Shown here piece by piece: positions 9,212 through 17,101 of a stretch of DNA of 64,000 bases; position 1 is the first letter of the stretch; every line of letters begins with the position of its first letter. Below the pieces are notes generated by a model that searched no databases, was not told where the DNA came from, and saw only the letters and a list, made by a program, of their open reading frames with translations. Both the position numbers and the translations under genes were made by a program. This stretch comes from Nocardioides luteus (GTDB taxonomy: Bacteria; Actinomycetota; Actinomycetes; Propionibacteriales; Nocardioidaceae), in NCBI RefSeq assembly GCF_015752315.1, contig NZ_JADOVJ010000001.1:5200501-5264500 (forward strand), given 5' to 3'.

Positions 9212-10306
9212 GTGAAGTCCATCGTCATCCACGCCGGCCTCCCCAAAACGGGCACCTCCGCGGTCCAGGCTTTCTTCAGCACCCATGCGGACGAGCTCGC
9301 GCGGGCCGGCATCTTCTACCCCCAGCACAGCGTCGACACCAACGGCATCAGCGCCGGCAACGCCGGGTCGCTCATGGAGCGCTCCGGGCATCTCTTCGTG
9401 GCCTCGCCCCGGGAGGTCGCCCGGACGCTCGGGGAGTTCGAGGCCAGCGGCTGCCACACGCTGCTGCTCTCCTCCGAGGCGTTCCTCCCCGAGCTCCCCG
9501 GGATCGCCGAGCTGCTGCCACCGGAGGCGCGGTTCGTCCTGTACGTCCGCGATCCCCTCGCGTTCCTCGAGTCCGACTACAACCAGCGGGTCAAGCGGCT
9601 CGCGCACGTCGATCCGTTCGAGCCGTCGCCGGGTGCGTACGGCGGGTGGCTGGGGCACGAGCACCTCTACCACGCGCTCGACTCCGAGACGGTGCGCTCC
9701 CGGCTCGTGCTCCGGCCCTACCTGCCGGAGCTCTTCGTCGGCGACAACCTGCTCACCGACCTGCTCGACACGGCCGGGATCGGCACGGCGGGGCTCGGCG
9801 ACCTGTCCCTGCGGAAGGTCAACCTCTCCTACTCGCTGCACGCTCTCGAGATCAAGCGCGCGCTCAACGTCCTCCCGCTCGGGCCGCAGCTCCAGGAGCG
9901 CCTCGACATCCACCTCCAGTCCTGCCCCCTCGGGCCGACGACCTACACCCTGATCCCTCCCGCCGACCACGAACGGCTCCGGAAGGCCGCCGACGACGAG
10001 CTGCACGCGCTCGCGCTGCGCTACGACATCGACTCCCTCGAGCCCATGCGGGAGCTGTTGCGGGCCAAGCCGCAGAAGCCGTACCACCCGCAACAGCTCA
10101 CCGACGACGAGGTCGACGCCGTCGTACGCCACATCGCCGGCGTCGGCAAGCGGCTCACCCGCCGCATCGCCCAGACCCTCGCGGAGCACCCCGAGATCGA
10201 GCTCGTCTACCCCTCCCTGCGCGACTCGTTCGCCGCCGCTGCCGCCGAGCTGGGAGATGAACCCGTGGCCACCGCGCGGCGGCGTTGGTGGCGGAGGCGC
10301 GGCTAG
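9212..10306 (+). CDS. PAPS-dependent sulfotransferase-like protein
   Basis: A 364-residue protein with the two sulfotransferase cofactor motifs. The 5'-phosphosulfate-binding loop is GLPKTGTS at residues 9-16, and a 3'-phosphate-binding strand/helix is RFVLYVRDPLAFLESDYNQ. Sulfotransferases move a sulfuryl group from PAPS to a hydroxyl or amine acceptor; the acceptor is unknown. The start is a GTG directly before the first beta strand, without an obvious Shine-Dalgarno. It lies 133 bases behind the ESX-like module on the same strand and ends three bases from a strong hairpin, so it probably closes that transcription unit. Whether it modifies an ESX product is speculation. Confidence 0.8.
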   Translation: MKSIVIHAGLPKTGTSAVQAFFSTHADELARAGIFYPQHSVDTNGISAGNAGSLMERSGHLFVASPREVARTLGEFEASGCHTLLLSSEAFLPELPGIAELLPPEARFVLYVRDPLAFLESDYNQRVKRLAHVDPFEPSPGAYGGWLGHEHLYHALDSETVRSRLVLRPYLPELFVGDNLLTDLLDTAGIGTAGLGDLSLRKVNLSYSLHALEIKRALNVLPLGPQLQERLDIHLQSCPLGPTTYTLIPPADHERLRKAADDELHALALRYDIDSLEPMRELLRAKPQKPYHPQQLTDDEVDAVVRHIAGVGKRLTRRIAQTLAEHPEIELVYPSLRDSFAAAAAELGDEPVATARRRWWRRRG

Positions 10307-10307
10307 C

Positions 10308-10341
10308 CGCAGGGATACCCGGTTGACCGGGTATCCCTGCG
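10308..10341. terminator. bidirectional hairpin terminator
   Basis: A perfect 15-bp stem (starting CGCAGGGATACCCGG) with a TTGA loop lies between the convergent sulfotransferase and MerR-PP2C genes. There is no U-tract, as is usual in GC-rich actinobacteria. It starts two bases after the sulfotransferase stop. Confidence 0.8.
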
Positions 10342-10344
10342 AAG

Positions 10345-11340
10345 TCAGGCCAGATCGGCAACCACGATGGTGTGGTTGTCCGGCTCCCCTGCGGCGACCA
10401 CAGCCGCGGCGACCGCGTCGGCGATCTCCTGCGGACCGGCCTCGGCGGTGATCAGCGCGGCCAAGTCGTCCACGTAGGAGTGGACGCCGTCGGTGCTCAG
10501 CACGAGTCGGTCGCCGGGCAGCAGGTCGAGCGTGATCTCGTCGGCGACGACCCCGGGCACGAGGGCGCGGTTGAGCAGTGCCCGGTGCTCGTGGGAGCGG
10601 GCCTCGTCGAGGGTCAGCTGGCCCGCCTCGACCATGGCGGCGACCACGGTGTGGTCATGGGTGACCTGACGTACGTCCCCGTCGCGTACGAGGTAGACCC
10701 TCGCGTCGCCGATGTGGGTGATCCGCGCGACCGAGCCGTGCAGGTCGATCGCGGTCAGGGTGGTGCCCGACTTCGGCACCTCGGCGAAGACCTCCTGGAT
10801 CGCCGAGGTCAGCCCGCCCGCGGCGTACGCGGTCAGGACCGCCCCCGCGAGGTCATCACGATCCCCGAAACCGTCGGCGACGGCGATCAGCTCGGGGGTC
10901 ACCAGGATGGCGTCCTGCTGGGTGGCGCGGCCACCCTGCTCGTGGCTGACGCCGAACTCCGCGTGCAGTCTTTCGGTGGTGGTTGTCATCGGTCGTGCCT
11001 CGTTCCTCATCGCGTGGACGAGGATGGAGACCATGGTGCGACGCGTGGCTGTGTCGGCCTCGACTTGCCGCCAGTACCTCTCGACCTCCGCCGCCGCGGC
11101 GGCGGCCGGCATGTCGAGGATCTCCCGGATCCGGGCCAGCGGCATCCCGACCAGGCGCAGCGTTGCCACCAGCCGGGCGAGTCCTACCTGGTCAGACGTG
11201 TAGCGACGGTAGCCCGAGTGGGGATCCACCTCCGCAGGCGGCAGCAGACCCAGGTCGTCGTACAACCTCAGTGCCTTCGGCGTCAGCCCGGTCGCCCGGG
11301 CGAAGTCGCCGATGTTCACAAGCCCCTTCAGGCCGCTCAT
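10345..11340 (-). CDS. MerR-type DNA-binding domain fused to a PP2C phosphatase domain
   Basis: A 331-residue fusion. The first 70 or so residues are a MerR HTH domain: VNIGDFARATGLTPKALRLYDDLGLL, then SGYRRYTSDQV. A helical linker to about residue 120 follows. The remainder is a PPM/PP2C Ser/Thr phosphatase with all signature stretches: QDA, VADGFG, GTTLTAI, ITHIGDARVYLVRDG, LSTDGV and DNHTIVV, including the metal-binding aspartates. The ATG at 11340 has GGAGG nine bases upstream. A regulator that carries its own phosphatase could sense or reverse Ser/Thr phosphorylation while bound to DNA. No kinase gene is nearby. The phosphatase should be active by motif content. Confidence 0.9.
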   Translation of the reverse strand: MSGLKGLVNIGDFARATGLTPKALRLYDDLGLLPPAEVDPHSGYRRYTSDQVGLARLVATLRLVGMPLARIREILDMPAAAAAAEVERYWRQVEADTATRRTMVSILVHAMRNEARPMTTTTERLHAEFGVSHEQGGRATQQDAILVTPELIAVADGFGDRDDLAGAVLTAYAAGGLTSAIQEVFAEVPKSGTTLTAIDLHGSVARITHIGDARVYLVRDGDVRQVTHDHTVVAAMVEAGQLTLDEARSHEHRALLNRALVPGVVADEITLDLLPGDRLVLSTDGVHSYVDDLAALITAEAGPQEIADAVAAAVVAAGEPDNHTIVVADLA

Positions 11341-11405
11341 GCTCACCATCCTCCCCGGTGAAGGTCACCGGTGTCAGCAGATTGGCGTCTGACCCTGGGG
11401 CAAGC

Positions 11406-11894
11406 TCAAGCCCCGGTCTGCTCGGCCCACTTCTCGAGCAGCCGGGCGAGCGAGCGGCGCTCGGTCGCGGTGAAGACGGCGAGCAGGCGGTGCTCGTTGG
11501 CGATGTGGTCGGTGAAGGCCGCGTCGATCAGCTCGCGTCCGCTCTCGGTCAGCGTGATCCGGCGCCCGCGACCGTCCTCGTCACGACGGCCCCGGCTGAC
11601 CCAGCCCTGGGCCAGGCAGCGGTCGACCCGCTTGGTGACCGCGCCCGAGGAGACCATCGTCTGCTCGCCGAGCTCCTTCGGAGTCAGGGCGTACGGAGCG
11701 CCCTGCCGTCTCAGCGTCGCGAGCACGTCGAACTCCCCCTCACCCAGTCCGTGCTGGGCGTAGACCTGGACGAGCTCGTCGGTGAGTCGCAGCGCGAGGC
11801 GGTGCAGCCGGGCGATGACGGCCTGCGGGGTGATGTCGAGATCGGGGCGCTCGCGCTCCCACTGCGCCATCACGGTTGAGACATGGTCTGCCAT
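11406..11894 (-). CDS. MarR-family transcriptional regulator
   Basis: A 162-residue winged-helix protein. The recognition region reads LTPKELGEQTMVSSGAVTKRVDRCLAQGWV, followed by the wing RRDEDGRGRRITLTESG that typifies MarR proteins, with dimerisation helices at both ends. It is divergent from the EamA exporter gene with 41 bases between starts, and an AT-rich inverted repeat lies in that spacer. Such pairs normally have the MarR protein repress both genes until a small molecule binds. An internal ATG at 11870 (MAQWERERP) is a possible alternative start. Confidence 0.9.
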   Translation of the reverse strand: MADHVSTVMAQWERERPDLDITPQAVIARLHRLALRLTDELVQVYAQHGLGEGEFDVLATLRRQGAPYALTPKELGEQTMVSSGAVTKRVDRCLAQGWVSRGRRDEDGRGRRITLTESGRELIDAAFTDHIANEHRLLAVFTATERRSLARLLEKWAEQTGA

Positions 11895-11905
11895 GACTCT
11901 GGAAT

Positions 11906-11925
11906 ATATCTGACGCGGAAGATAT
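11906..11925. promoter_or_regulatory. inverted repeat in MarR/EamA spacer, likely MarR operator
   Basis: ATATCT, eight bases, AGATAT. It lies 12 bases from the marR-type start and 11 from the EamA start in an unusually AT-rich patch, where binding would cover both promoters. Confidence 0.55.
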
Positions 11926-11935
11926 TATCTCTTCC

Positions 11936-12847
11936 ATGGAAAGTAGATTGGTCACCCTCGCACTGACCGCGATCGCCCCCGTGGCTTGGGGATCGGGCTA
12001 CTTCGTCACGGCCACGTTCCTGCCGCCGGACCGCCCGTTGTTCGGTGCCGTGGTCCGGGCGCTCCCCTTCGGGCTGCTGCTCCTCGCGCTCCGGCCGGGC
12101 CTGGTCCACGGCTCCTGGTGGTGGCGCACGACAGCGCTCGGGCTGCTCAACTTCGCGGCGTTCTTCGCCCTCGTCTTCGTCGCCGCCTACCGGCTCCCCG
12201 GCGGCCTCGCCGCGACCCTGACCGCGGTCTCGCCGATCGTGGTGATGCTGCTGGCCTGGGCCTTCGCCGGGGAGCGACCACGCGCCGGGTCGCTCGCAGC
12301 CGGCGTCGTCGGCGCCGTCGGCGTGGCCCTGCTGGTGCTCCGCGGCGGCGCGAGCCTCGACCTGGTCGGCGTCCTGGCGGCCTTCGCCTCGGTGGCCGTG
12401 TTCTCCACCGGATTCATCCTGGTCAAGGTCTGGCAGCCGCCGGTCGGACTGCTCACGTTCACCGCCTGGCAGCTCGTCCTGGGCGGACTCGTGCTCGCCC
12501 CGGTGGCCCTCCTCGTCGAAGGCCCACCACCCACGCTCGACCTCCCGGCGGTCGGGGGCTACGCCTATATCGGCATCGTCGGCACGGTCGTCGCGTACGC
12601 GGTCTGGTTCCGCGGCGCCCGCCGGCTGCCCGCGGCCGCGGTGTCGCTGGTCGGTCTGCTCAACCCGGTCGCCGGCATCCTCATCGGCCTCGTCCTCGCG
12701 GGCGAGCACCTCACCCCGGTGAGCGCCCTCGGGATGGCGCTGGTGCTCGGTGGCGTACTGCTCGGACAGCCCGCCGTGCTCGACCGGATCCGGGCGCGAC
12801 GTACCCCTCGACCGGGTCCGTGTGCGGACGTTGGAGTCGCCGGATAA
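11936..12847 (+). CDS. EamA/DMT-family transporter
   Basis: A 303-residue, ten-helix drug/metabolite transporter built from two EamA repeats. The first (residues about 5-135) opens with LALTAIAPVAWGSGYFVTATFLPPDRP, a typical EamA start with the conserved WGS segment. The second begins near AVFSTGFILVKVW. Members export amino acids, metabolites or drugs across the inner membrane. The ATG at 11936 has no Shine-Dalgarno and is close to the presumed MarR operator, so the transcript may be leaderless. The gene is followed after ten bases by the spermidine synthase-like gene. Confidence 0.9.
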   Translation: MESRLVTLALTAIAPVAWGSGYFVTATFLPPDRPLFGAVVRALPFGLLLLALRPGLVHGSWWWRTTALGLLNFAAFFALVFVAAYRLPGGLAATLTAVSPIVVMLLAWAFAGERPRAGSLAAGVVGAVGVALLVLRGGASLDLVGVLAAFASVAVFSTGFILVKVWQPPVGLLTFTAWQLVLGGLVLAPVALLVEGPPPTLDLPAVGGYAYIGIVGTVVAYAVWFRGARRLPAAAVSLVGLLNPVAGILIGLVLAGEHLTPVSALGMALVLGGVLLGQPAVLDRIRARRTPRPGPCADVGVAG

Positions 12848-12850
12848 GTT
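12845..12850 (+). promoter_or_regulatory. possible leaderless -10 box (TAAGTT)
   Basis: TAAGTT ends seven bases before the ATG at 12858 and overlaps the stop codon of the EamA gene. The spacing fits leaderless initiation independent of the upstream gene. Confidence 0.35.
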
Positions 12851-12857
12851 CACCTCC

Positions 12858-14366
12858 ATGAAAATGCGTGCGCGTGCGCTCGAGCTCCTCGTCTTCACCG
12901 TCGGTGCCGGCACCCTGGGATCGGAGATGGCCGCGGCTCGCCTGCTCGCTCCGTGGTTCGGTGACTCGACGATCGTGTGGGCCAACACGATCGCGACGGT
13001 GCTGGTGGCGCTGGCGATCGGCTACTCCGTCGGCGGCCGGATCGCCGACCGGAACCCGCACCCCTCGGGCCTCGCCAAGATCGTGCTCGTCGCCGCCGCC
13101 CTCCTGGCCGCGGTGCCGTTCATCGCCGACCCGTTCCTCCCGCTCGCGGTCAAGGCGGTCGACCAGCTCAGCATCGCCACCTTCGCCGGCTCGCTGGTCG
13201 GGGTCGGCGTCCTGCTCGCGATCCCGCTGTTCCTGCTCGGCATCGTCAGCCCCTACGCGGTCCGCCTGAGCGTCGAGGCCGTCGAGGACGCCGGCCACGC
13301 GGCCGGGCGCCTCTACGCGATCTCGACGGTCGGCTCGCTGGTCGGCACCTTCGCCGCCTCGCTGTTCCTCATCCCGGTCGTCGGGACGCGGCGTACGTTC
13401 CTGATCTTCGCTCTCTGCATGGCGGTCTGCGCGATCCCGCACCTGGTCAAGCGCCGTCTGCCGGCCGCCGTCGTCCCGGTCGCGATCCTCGCCCTGATCG
13501 CGTTCCCGACCGGGTCGATCAAGACGCTGACCAGCAACGGCGGCGAGGTGATCTGGGAGAAGGAGACGGAGTACCAGTACGCCCGCGTGGTCGAGTACGA
13601 CGACGGCACCCGCTACCTCGAGCTCAACGAGGGCCACGCGGTGCACTCGGTCTACACCGAGGGCGAGTGGCTCACCGGCGCCTACTGGGACGAGATGCTC
13701 TCGCTGTCGTACGCCGGTGCGGAGGCGCCGAAGTCGGTGGCGATCCTGGGCTCGGCCGCCGGGACGACCGCGCGCCAGTTCGGCCACTTCGCGCCCGAGA
13801 CCCGGGTCGACGCCGTCGAGATCGACGAGGACGTCACCAAGGTCGGCCAGGAGCTCTTCGACCTCCAGGACCAGCCGAACCTCCACCTCCACACCGCCGA
13901 CGCCCGCCCGTGGCTGCAGAAGCAGACCCGGAAGTACGACGCGATCATGGTCGACGCCTACCACCAGCCCTACATCCCCTTCTACCTGACGACGAAGGAG
14001 TTCTTCGCGCTGGCGAAGGCCCACCTCAACCCGGGCGGGGTGCTCGTCGTGAACTCAGCCCACCCGGAGGGCTCGACAGCGCTGGAGAAGGTCCTCACCG
14101 CAACGCTGCGCACCTCGTTCGGCGAAGCCGTCTGGCGCTCGGACTCCGGCCCGACCAACACCCACCTCGTCGCGACGGCCGACCCTGAGGCCGATCCCGC
14201 CGCCAACCTCACCGCCACCGCCGAGTCGCAGCCCGCCGACTTGGCCGGCGCCCTCACCGACTCCGCCTCCCGGCTCGAGCCGGGCCTCCGGGGCGGGACG
14301 GTCTACACCGATGACGTCGCGCCGGTCGAGTGGCTCACCGACCTGAGCCTGCTCGAGGTCGCCTGA
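12858..14366 (+). CDS. fused MFS / spermidine synthase-like protein
   Basis: A 502-residue protein. Residues 1 to about 215 hold seven to eight membrane helices, beginning with the conserved ELLVFTVGAGTLGSEMAAARLLAPWFG. The C-terminal half is a spermidine synthase-type Rossmann methyltransferase/aminopropyltransferase fold with SVAILGSAAGTTARQF, the acidic VDAVEIDEDV and YDAIMVDAYHQPYIPFYLTTKEFF. The family's substrate is uncertain: the membrane half makes it differ from soluble SpeE, and true polyamine synthesis is not assured. The ATG at 12858 is chosen over upstream in-frame starts that lie inside the EamA gene. Confidence 0.85.
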   Translation: MKMRARALELLVFTVGAGTLGSEMAAARLLAPWFGDSTIVWANTIATVLVALAIGYSVGGRIADRNPHPSGLAKIVLVAAALLAAVPFIADPFLPLAVKAVDQLSIATFAGSLVGVGVLLAIPLFLLGIVSPYAVRLSVEAVEDAGHAAGRLYAISTVGSLVGTFAASLFLIPVVGTRRTFLIFALCMAVCAIPHLVKRRLPAAVVPVAILALIAFPTGSIKTLTSNGGEVIWEKETEYQYARVVEYDDGTRYLELNEGHAVHSVYTEGEWLTGAYWDEMLSLSYAGAEAPKSVAILGSAAGTTARQFGHFAPETRVDAVEIDEDVTKVGQELFDLQDQPNLHLHTADARPWLQKQTRKYDAIMVDAYHQPYIPFYLTTKEFFALAKAHLNPGGVLVVNSAHPEGSTALEKVLTATLRTSFGEAVWRSDSGPTNTHLVATADPEADPAANLTATAESQPADLAGALTDSASRLEPGLRGGTVYTDDVAPVEWLTDLSLLEVA

Positions 14367-14636
14367 TCCGCTCGGGCGCTTCACCTCCCCGATCGGGGTC
14401 TTGCGCAGGCACCCGACGCACACCTGGTCGGGCGCGACCTTGCTGAGCCGGCGCGGCGGCAGCACGTGCCAGGTGCCGAGCCGGCGGCCGCACACGGTCA
14501 GGACGTACCCGTTGCTCTTCTTGGCCGAACGAAGGTGCCAGAAGCTGCCCCGGTCGGTCCGGTAGACCAGCGGGTCTTTGGCCAGGACCGGCGGTTTCCC
14601 GCTGGACCGCATGCTGAGTCTGTCGTCTACGAACAC
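14055..14636 (-). CDS. hypothetical protein with CxxC motif, overlapping the spermidine synthase gene
   Basis: A GTG at 14636 preceded by a G-rich Shine-Dalgarno opens a 193-codon frame. The first 80 residues look like a real protein: DPLVYRTDRGSFWHL, then NGYVLTVCGRRLGTWHVLPP and a VCVGCLRK CxxC, which may be a small zinc ribbon. After about codon 85 the frame runs antisense to the 3' end of the spermidine synthase gene for 312 bases and becomes compositionally odd (Gly/Arg/Val-rich). Either the gene has a true long antisense overlap or it has lost its stop. The product was not recognised. Confidence 0.4.
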   Translation of the reverse strand: MFVDDRLSMRSSGKPPVLAKDPLVYRTDRGSFWHLRSAKKSNGYVLTVCGRRLGTWHVLPPRRLSKVAPDQVCVGCLRKTPIGEVKRPSGSGDLEQAQVGEPLDRRDVIGVDRPAPEARLEPGGGVGEGAGQVGGLRLGGGGEVGGGIGLRVGRRDEVGVGRAGVRAPDGFAERGAQRCGEDLLQRCRALRVG

Positions 14637-14813
14637 GAATTCCCCCCAAGGAATGTCGATGGCTCTCGTCGTTTGAGTGCCTCGAGACGCCGGTTCACGA
14701 CTGGGCCATGCGCCCAACGCCCCGAGACGACTTCGACCATAAGTCCACTCATTGCAACGGGTCAAGGCGGAAAGGGTGGGGCTATGCGGCTATTCGGGAT
14801 CTGTACGGCTCAG

Positions 14814-14819
14814 TAACGT
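14814..14819 (+). promoter_or_regulatory. possible leaderless -10 box (TAACGT) of the GntR gene
   Basis: TAACGT ends eight bases before the ATG at 14828, and no Shine-Dalgarno is present. This fits the leaderless pattern seen at several other starts here. The 190 bases between the CxxC gene start and this regulator hold nothing else recognisable. Confidence 0.35.
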
Positions 14820-14827
14820 GTTCTCCT

Positions 14828-15604
14828 ATGAGCAACCCCCGTCCGCGCGGCCTGCCGAAATACCTCCACGTGGCCGACTATCTGCGGGCCCAGATCGACG
14901 ACGGCACCTATCTGCCCGGCGAGCGTCTACCGACCGAGCCCGAGCTGATGGACACCTTCCCCTACGACCGCGCCACGATCCGGCGCGGCCTGGCGGTGCT
15001 GCGCAACGAGGGCCTCATCACCAGCGAGCAGGGTCGTGGCGTCTTCGTACGCGACGCCACCAAGACCCGCTACGACCTGATGAGCATGCTGATCACCGAC
15101 CCGAGCCACCCCGCGAAGCCCGACGCGGCCTACCACCAGCCGCCGCGCGGACCGGACGATGGCATCTCCGTCGAGCACTCCTACGAGGTCATCCCGGCCG
15201 GCGAGAAGCTCGGGGAGGCCTTCGAGCTCGACCCGCGCAGCGAGCTGCTCAGCACCACCTACACGTTCTTCATCAGCGGCGACACCGCCGAATACCGCAC
15301 CACGGCCTACATCCCGTATCCGCTGGTCATCGACACCCCGCTGGCCACGCCGAGCGACGACTGGCCGCAGCCGCCGATCAAGGACCTGCTGGCCACGGTC
15401 GGCGTGAAGGTCACCACCGTCGCCATGGACATCGAGTCCCGGATGCCGACGCCGCAGGAGACCTTCGACCTGCAGATCCCCGACGGCACACCCGTGTTGT
15501 CCGACCGGCGTCGCTTCCTCGCTGATGACCGGGTCGTGTGCATCACCGACTCCGTCGGCGTCGCCGACCGGATCGTCTACGGGCTGGACCTGAAGCTGCA
15601 ATAG
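14828..15604 (+). CDS. GntR-family regulator with UTRA domain (HutC type)
   Basis: A 258-residue regulator. The N-terminal winged HTH is clear: YLHVADYLRAQIDDGTYLPGERLPTEPELMDTFPYDRATIRRGLAVLRNEGLI, followed by the wing EQGRGVFV. From about residue 100 a UTRA ligand-binding domain ends with the typical LSDRRRFLADDRVVCITDSV. Within the family this layout fits regulators of carbon-source genes and the KorSA-type regulators of actinomycete plasmids and ICEs. No plasmid or ICE genes are visible here, so the target is unknown. Confidence 0.9.
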   Translation: MSNPRPRGLPKYLHVADYLRAQIDDGTYLPGERLPTEPELMDTFPYDRATIRRGLAVLRNEGLITSEQGRGVFVRDATKTRYDLMSMLITDPSHPAKPDAAYHQPPRGPDDGISVEHSYEVIPAGEKLGEAFELDPRSELLSTTYTFFISGDTAEYRTTAYIPYPLVIDTPLATPSDDWPQPPIKDLLATVGVKVTTVAMDIESRMPTPQETFDLQIPDGTPVLSDRRRFLADDRVVCITDSVGVADRIVYGLDLKLQ

Positions 15605-15613
15605 GGCCGAGGC

Positions 15614-15629
15614 GAACGAATTTTCGTTC
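15614..15629. terminator. short palindrome after the GntR gene
   Basis: GAACGAA, two bases, TTCGTTC, ten bases past the GntR stop and upstream of the convergent VWA gene's end. It could be a weak terminator or an operator. The rest of the 15605-15727 spacer shows nothing. Confidence 0.35.
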
Positions 15630-15727
15630 ACCGCGAGCGACTACCTCCGGAGGAGCGACTGCTTCCCGGCCACACTTGGGGCCGCCGACCACGAAGAAAC
15701 AGTCCCCGACCAACCGTCAAGCTCCGC

Positions 15728-17101
15728 TCAGGCGAGGTCGTGGACGAACTCGGAGAGCTGGGTGAGGTTGCGGCACTCCCGCATCTCGATGATCGACCCG
15801 TAGCGGGTCGCCTCCGAGTCACCGGTGTCCCACTGCGTACGGACCTCGGGGTTGAGCCAGTAGGAGTGCCGCGCCGACTCGGCCATCGCGCGCAGCGAGC
15901 CGACGGCGAGGTCAGAGTAGTTGGACCGGGCATCGCCGAGGATCAGCAGCGAGGACTTCGGACCGAGGGCATCGGCGTGCCGTTCCTGGAAGAGCGAGAA
16001 GGCCCGGCCGTAGTTGGTGCGCCCCATCCGGGCCGCGTGCTCGGTCGCCTTGGTCAGCTCGGTCATCGTGTCGACCAGGTCGGCGCCGGGACGGAAGTAG
16101 GAGGTGACCTCGTGGATCTCGTCGACGAAGGTGAACGCGCGCACCTTGCCGAACTGCTCCCGCAGCGCGAAGACGAGCATCAGCGTGAAGGTCGCGAAGT
16201 TGGACACCGAGCCGGACACGTCGCACAGGATCACCAGCTCGGTGCGGTGCGGCCGCTTGGGCCGGTATCGCAGGTCGACGGGTACGCCGCCGGTGGACAT
16301 CGAGGACCGCAGCGTACGTCGCAGGTCCACCGCTCCGCGCCGGCGAGCGTGGTGCTCCTGGGTGAGCCTGGTCGCCAGCCGGCGCGCCAACGGGTAGATC
16401 TCGCGTCGTAGCGCCTCCAGGTCGGCCCGCCGCGCGTGCAGGAAGTCGAGCTTCTCGATCGTCGGGCGGACGGCGATCTTGGCGATCTGCTCGGGACCCT
16501 TCTCCTCCGCGATCCGACGGCGGGCGTCAGCCTCGACGAGACCGCTGAAGCGATCCACGCGCCGGGTCCCGACGCGTGCCGCCTCCTCCTCGGTCCAGCC
16601 ACCCTGCTGGAGGCCCTCGATGAGCCGCGAGGTGAGCTCGTCGGTCGAGAGCCGGCGCAGCGCGGTGTAGGAGGACCACGAGCTCAGCCCCGGGCCACGG
16701 CCGGGCATCGCGCCGAAGCGTGCCACCGCCTCGGCGGCCAGCTGGCGGAGCATCTCGGCGTCGTCGGCCTCCAGCGCCGCCGCCAGCCGCTCGGTGAACT
16801 CGGCGAGCGCCTCGGGTCCGTCCTTCACCGCCCCGGTGGCCTCGGTCTCGCCCGTCAGCGAGGGCGACGTGCCCGAGCCGACCATCCGCGGGAAGTAGAG
16901 CTCGAAGAGGCCGTCGAAGGTGGCCCGCTGGTTGGCGCGCTTGACCAGGGTCGCGGCGTACGCCTCCTTGACCTGGGTCCGGTCGTTCCAGCCGATCAGG
17001 CCGAGGGCGGTGACCGCGTCCAGGCCCTCGGAGAGCGACACCGGCAGCCCTGCTCCCCGAAGAGCTTCGAGGAACTCGATGTGCCGGTCGAGGAGGGTCA
17101 C
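15728..17101 (-). CDS. VWA-domain protein (CoxE-like), MoxR partner
   Basis: A 457-residue protein whose C-terminal third is a von Willebrand factor A domain. The MIDAS motif is CDVSGSVSNF, followed by FTFVDEIHEVTSYF and LLILGDARSNYSD. The N-terminal two thirds is a helical region typical of CoxE-like partners. The start is a GTG at 17101 that overlaps the MoxR stop (GTGA), so the two are translationally coupled. MoxR/VWA pairs act as chaperone-like complexes that mature or insert metal into enzymes, or remodel surface complexes. No obvious client enzyme is adjacent. An upstream extension would run through the MoxR gene and is rejected. Confidence 0.9.
   Translation of the reverse strand: MTLLDRHIEFLEALRGAGLPVSLSEGLDAVTALGLIGWNDRTQVKEAYAATLVKRANQRATFDGLFELYFPRMVGSGTSPSLTGETEATGAVKDGPEALAEFTERLAAALEADDAEMLRQLAAEAVARFGAMPGRGPGLSSWSSYTALRRLSTDELTSRLIEGLQQGGWTEEEAARVGTRRVDRFSGLVEADARRRIAEEKGPEQIAKIAVRPTIEKLDFLHARRADLEALRREIYPLARRLATRLTQEHHARRRGAVDLRRTLRSSMSTGGVPVDLRYRPKRPHRTELVILCDVSGSVSNFATFTLMLVFALREQFGKVRAFTFVDEIHEVTSYFRPGADLVDTMTELTKATEHAARMGRTNYGRAFSLFQERHADALGPKSSLLILGDARSNYSDLAVGSLRAMAESARHSYWLNPEVRTQWDTGDSEATRYGSIIEMRECRNLTQLSEFVHDLA

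Noticed and set aside
14367..15727. Part of an integrated plasmid or ICE suggested by a KorSA-like GntR regulator
   Set aside because: No integrase, attachment repeat, tRNA or transfer gene accompanies it.
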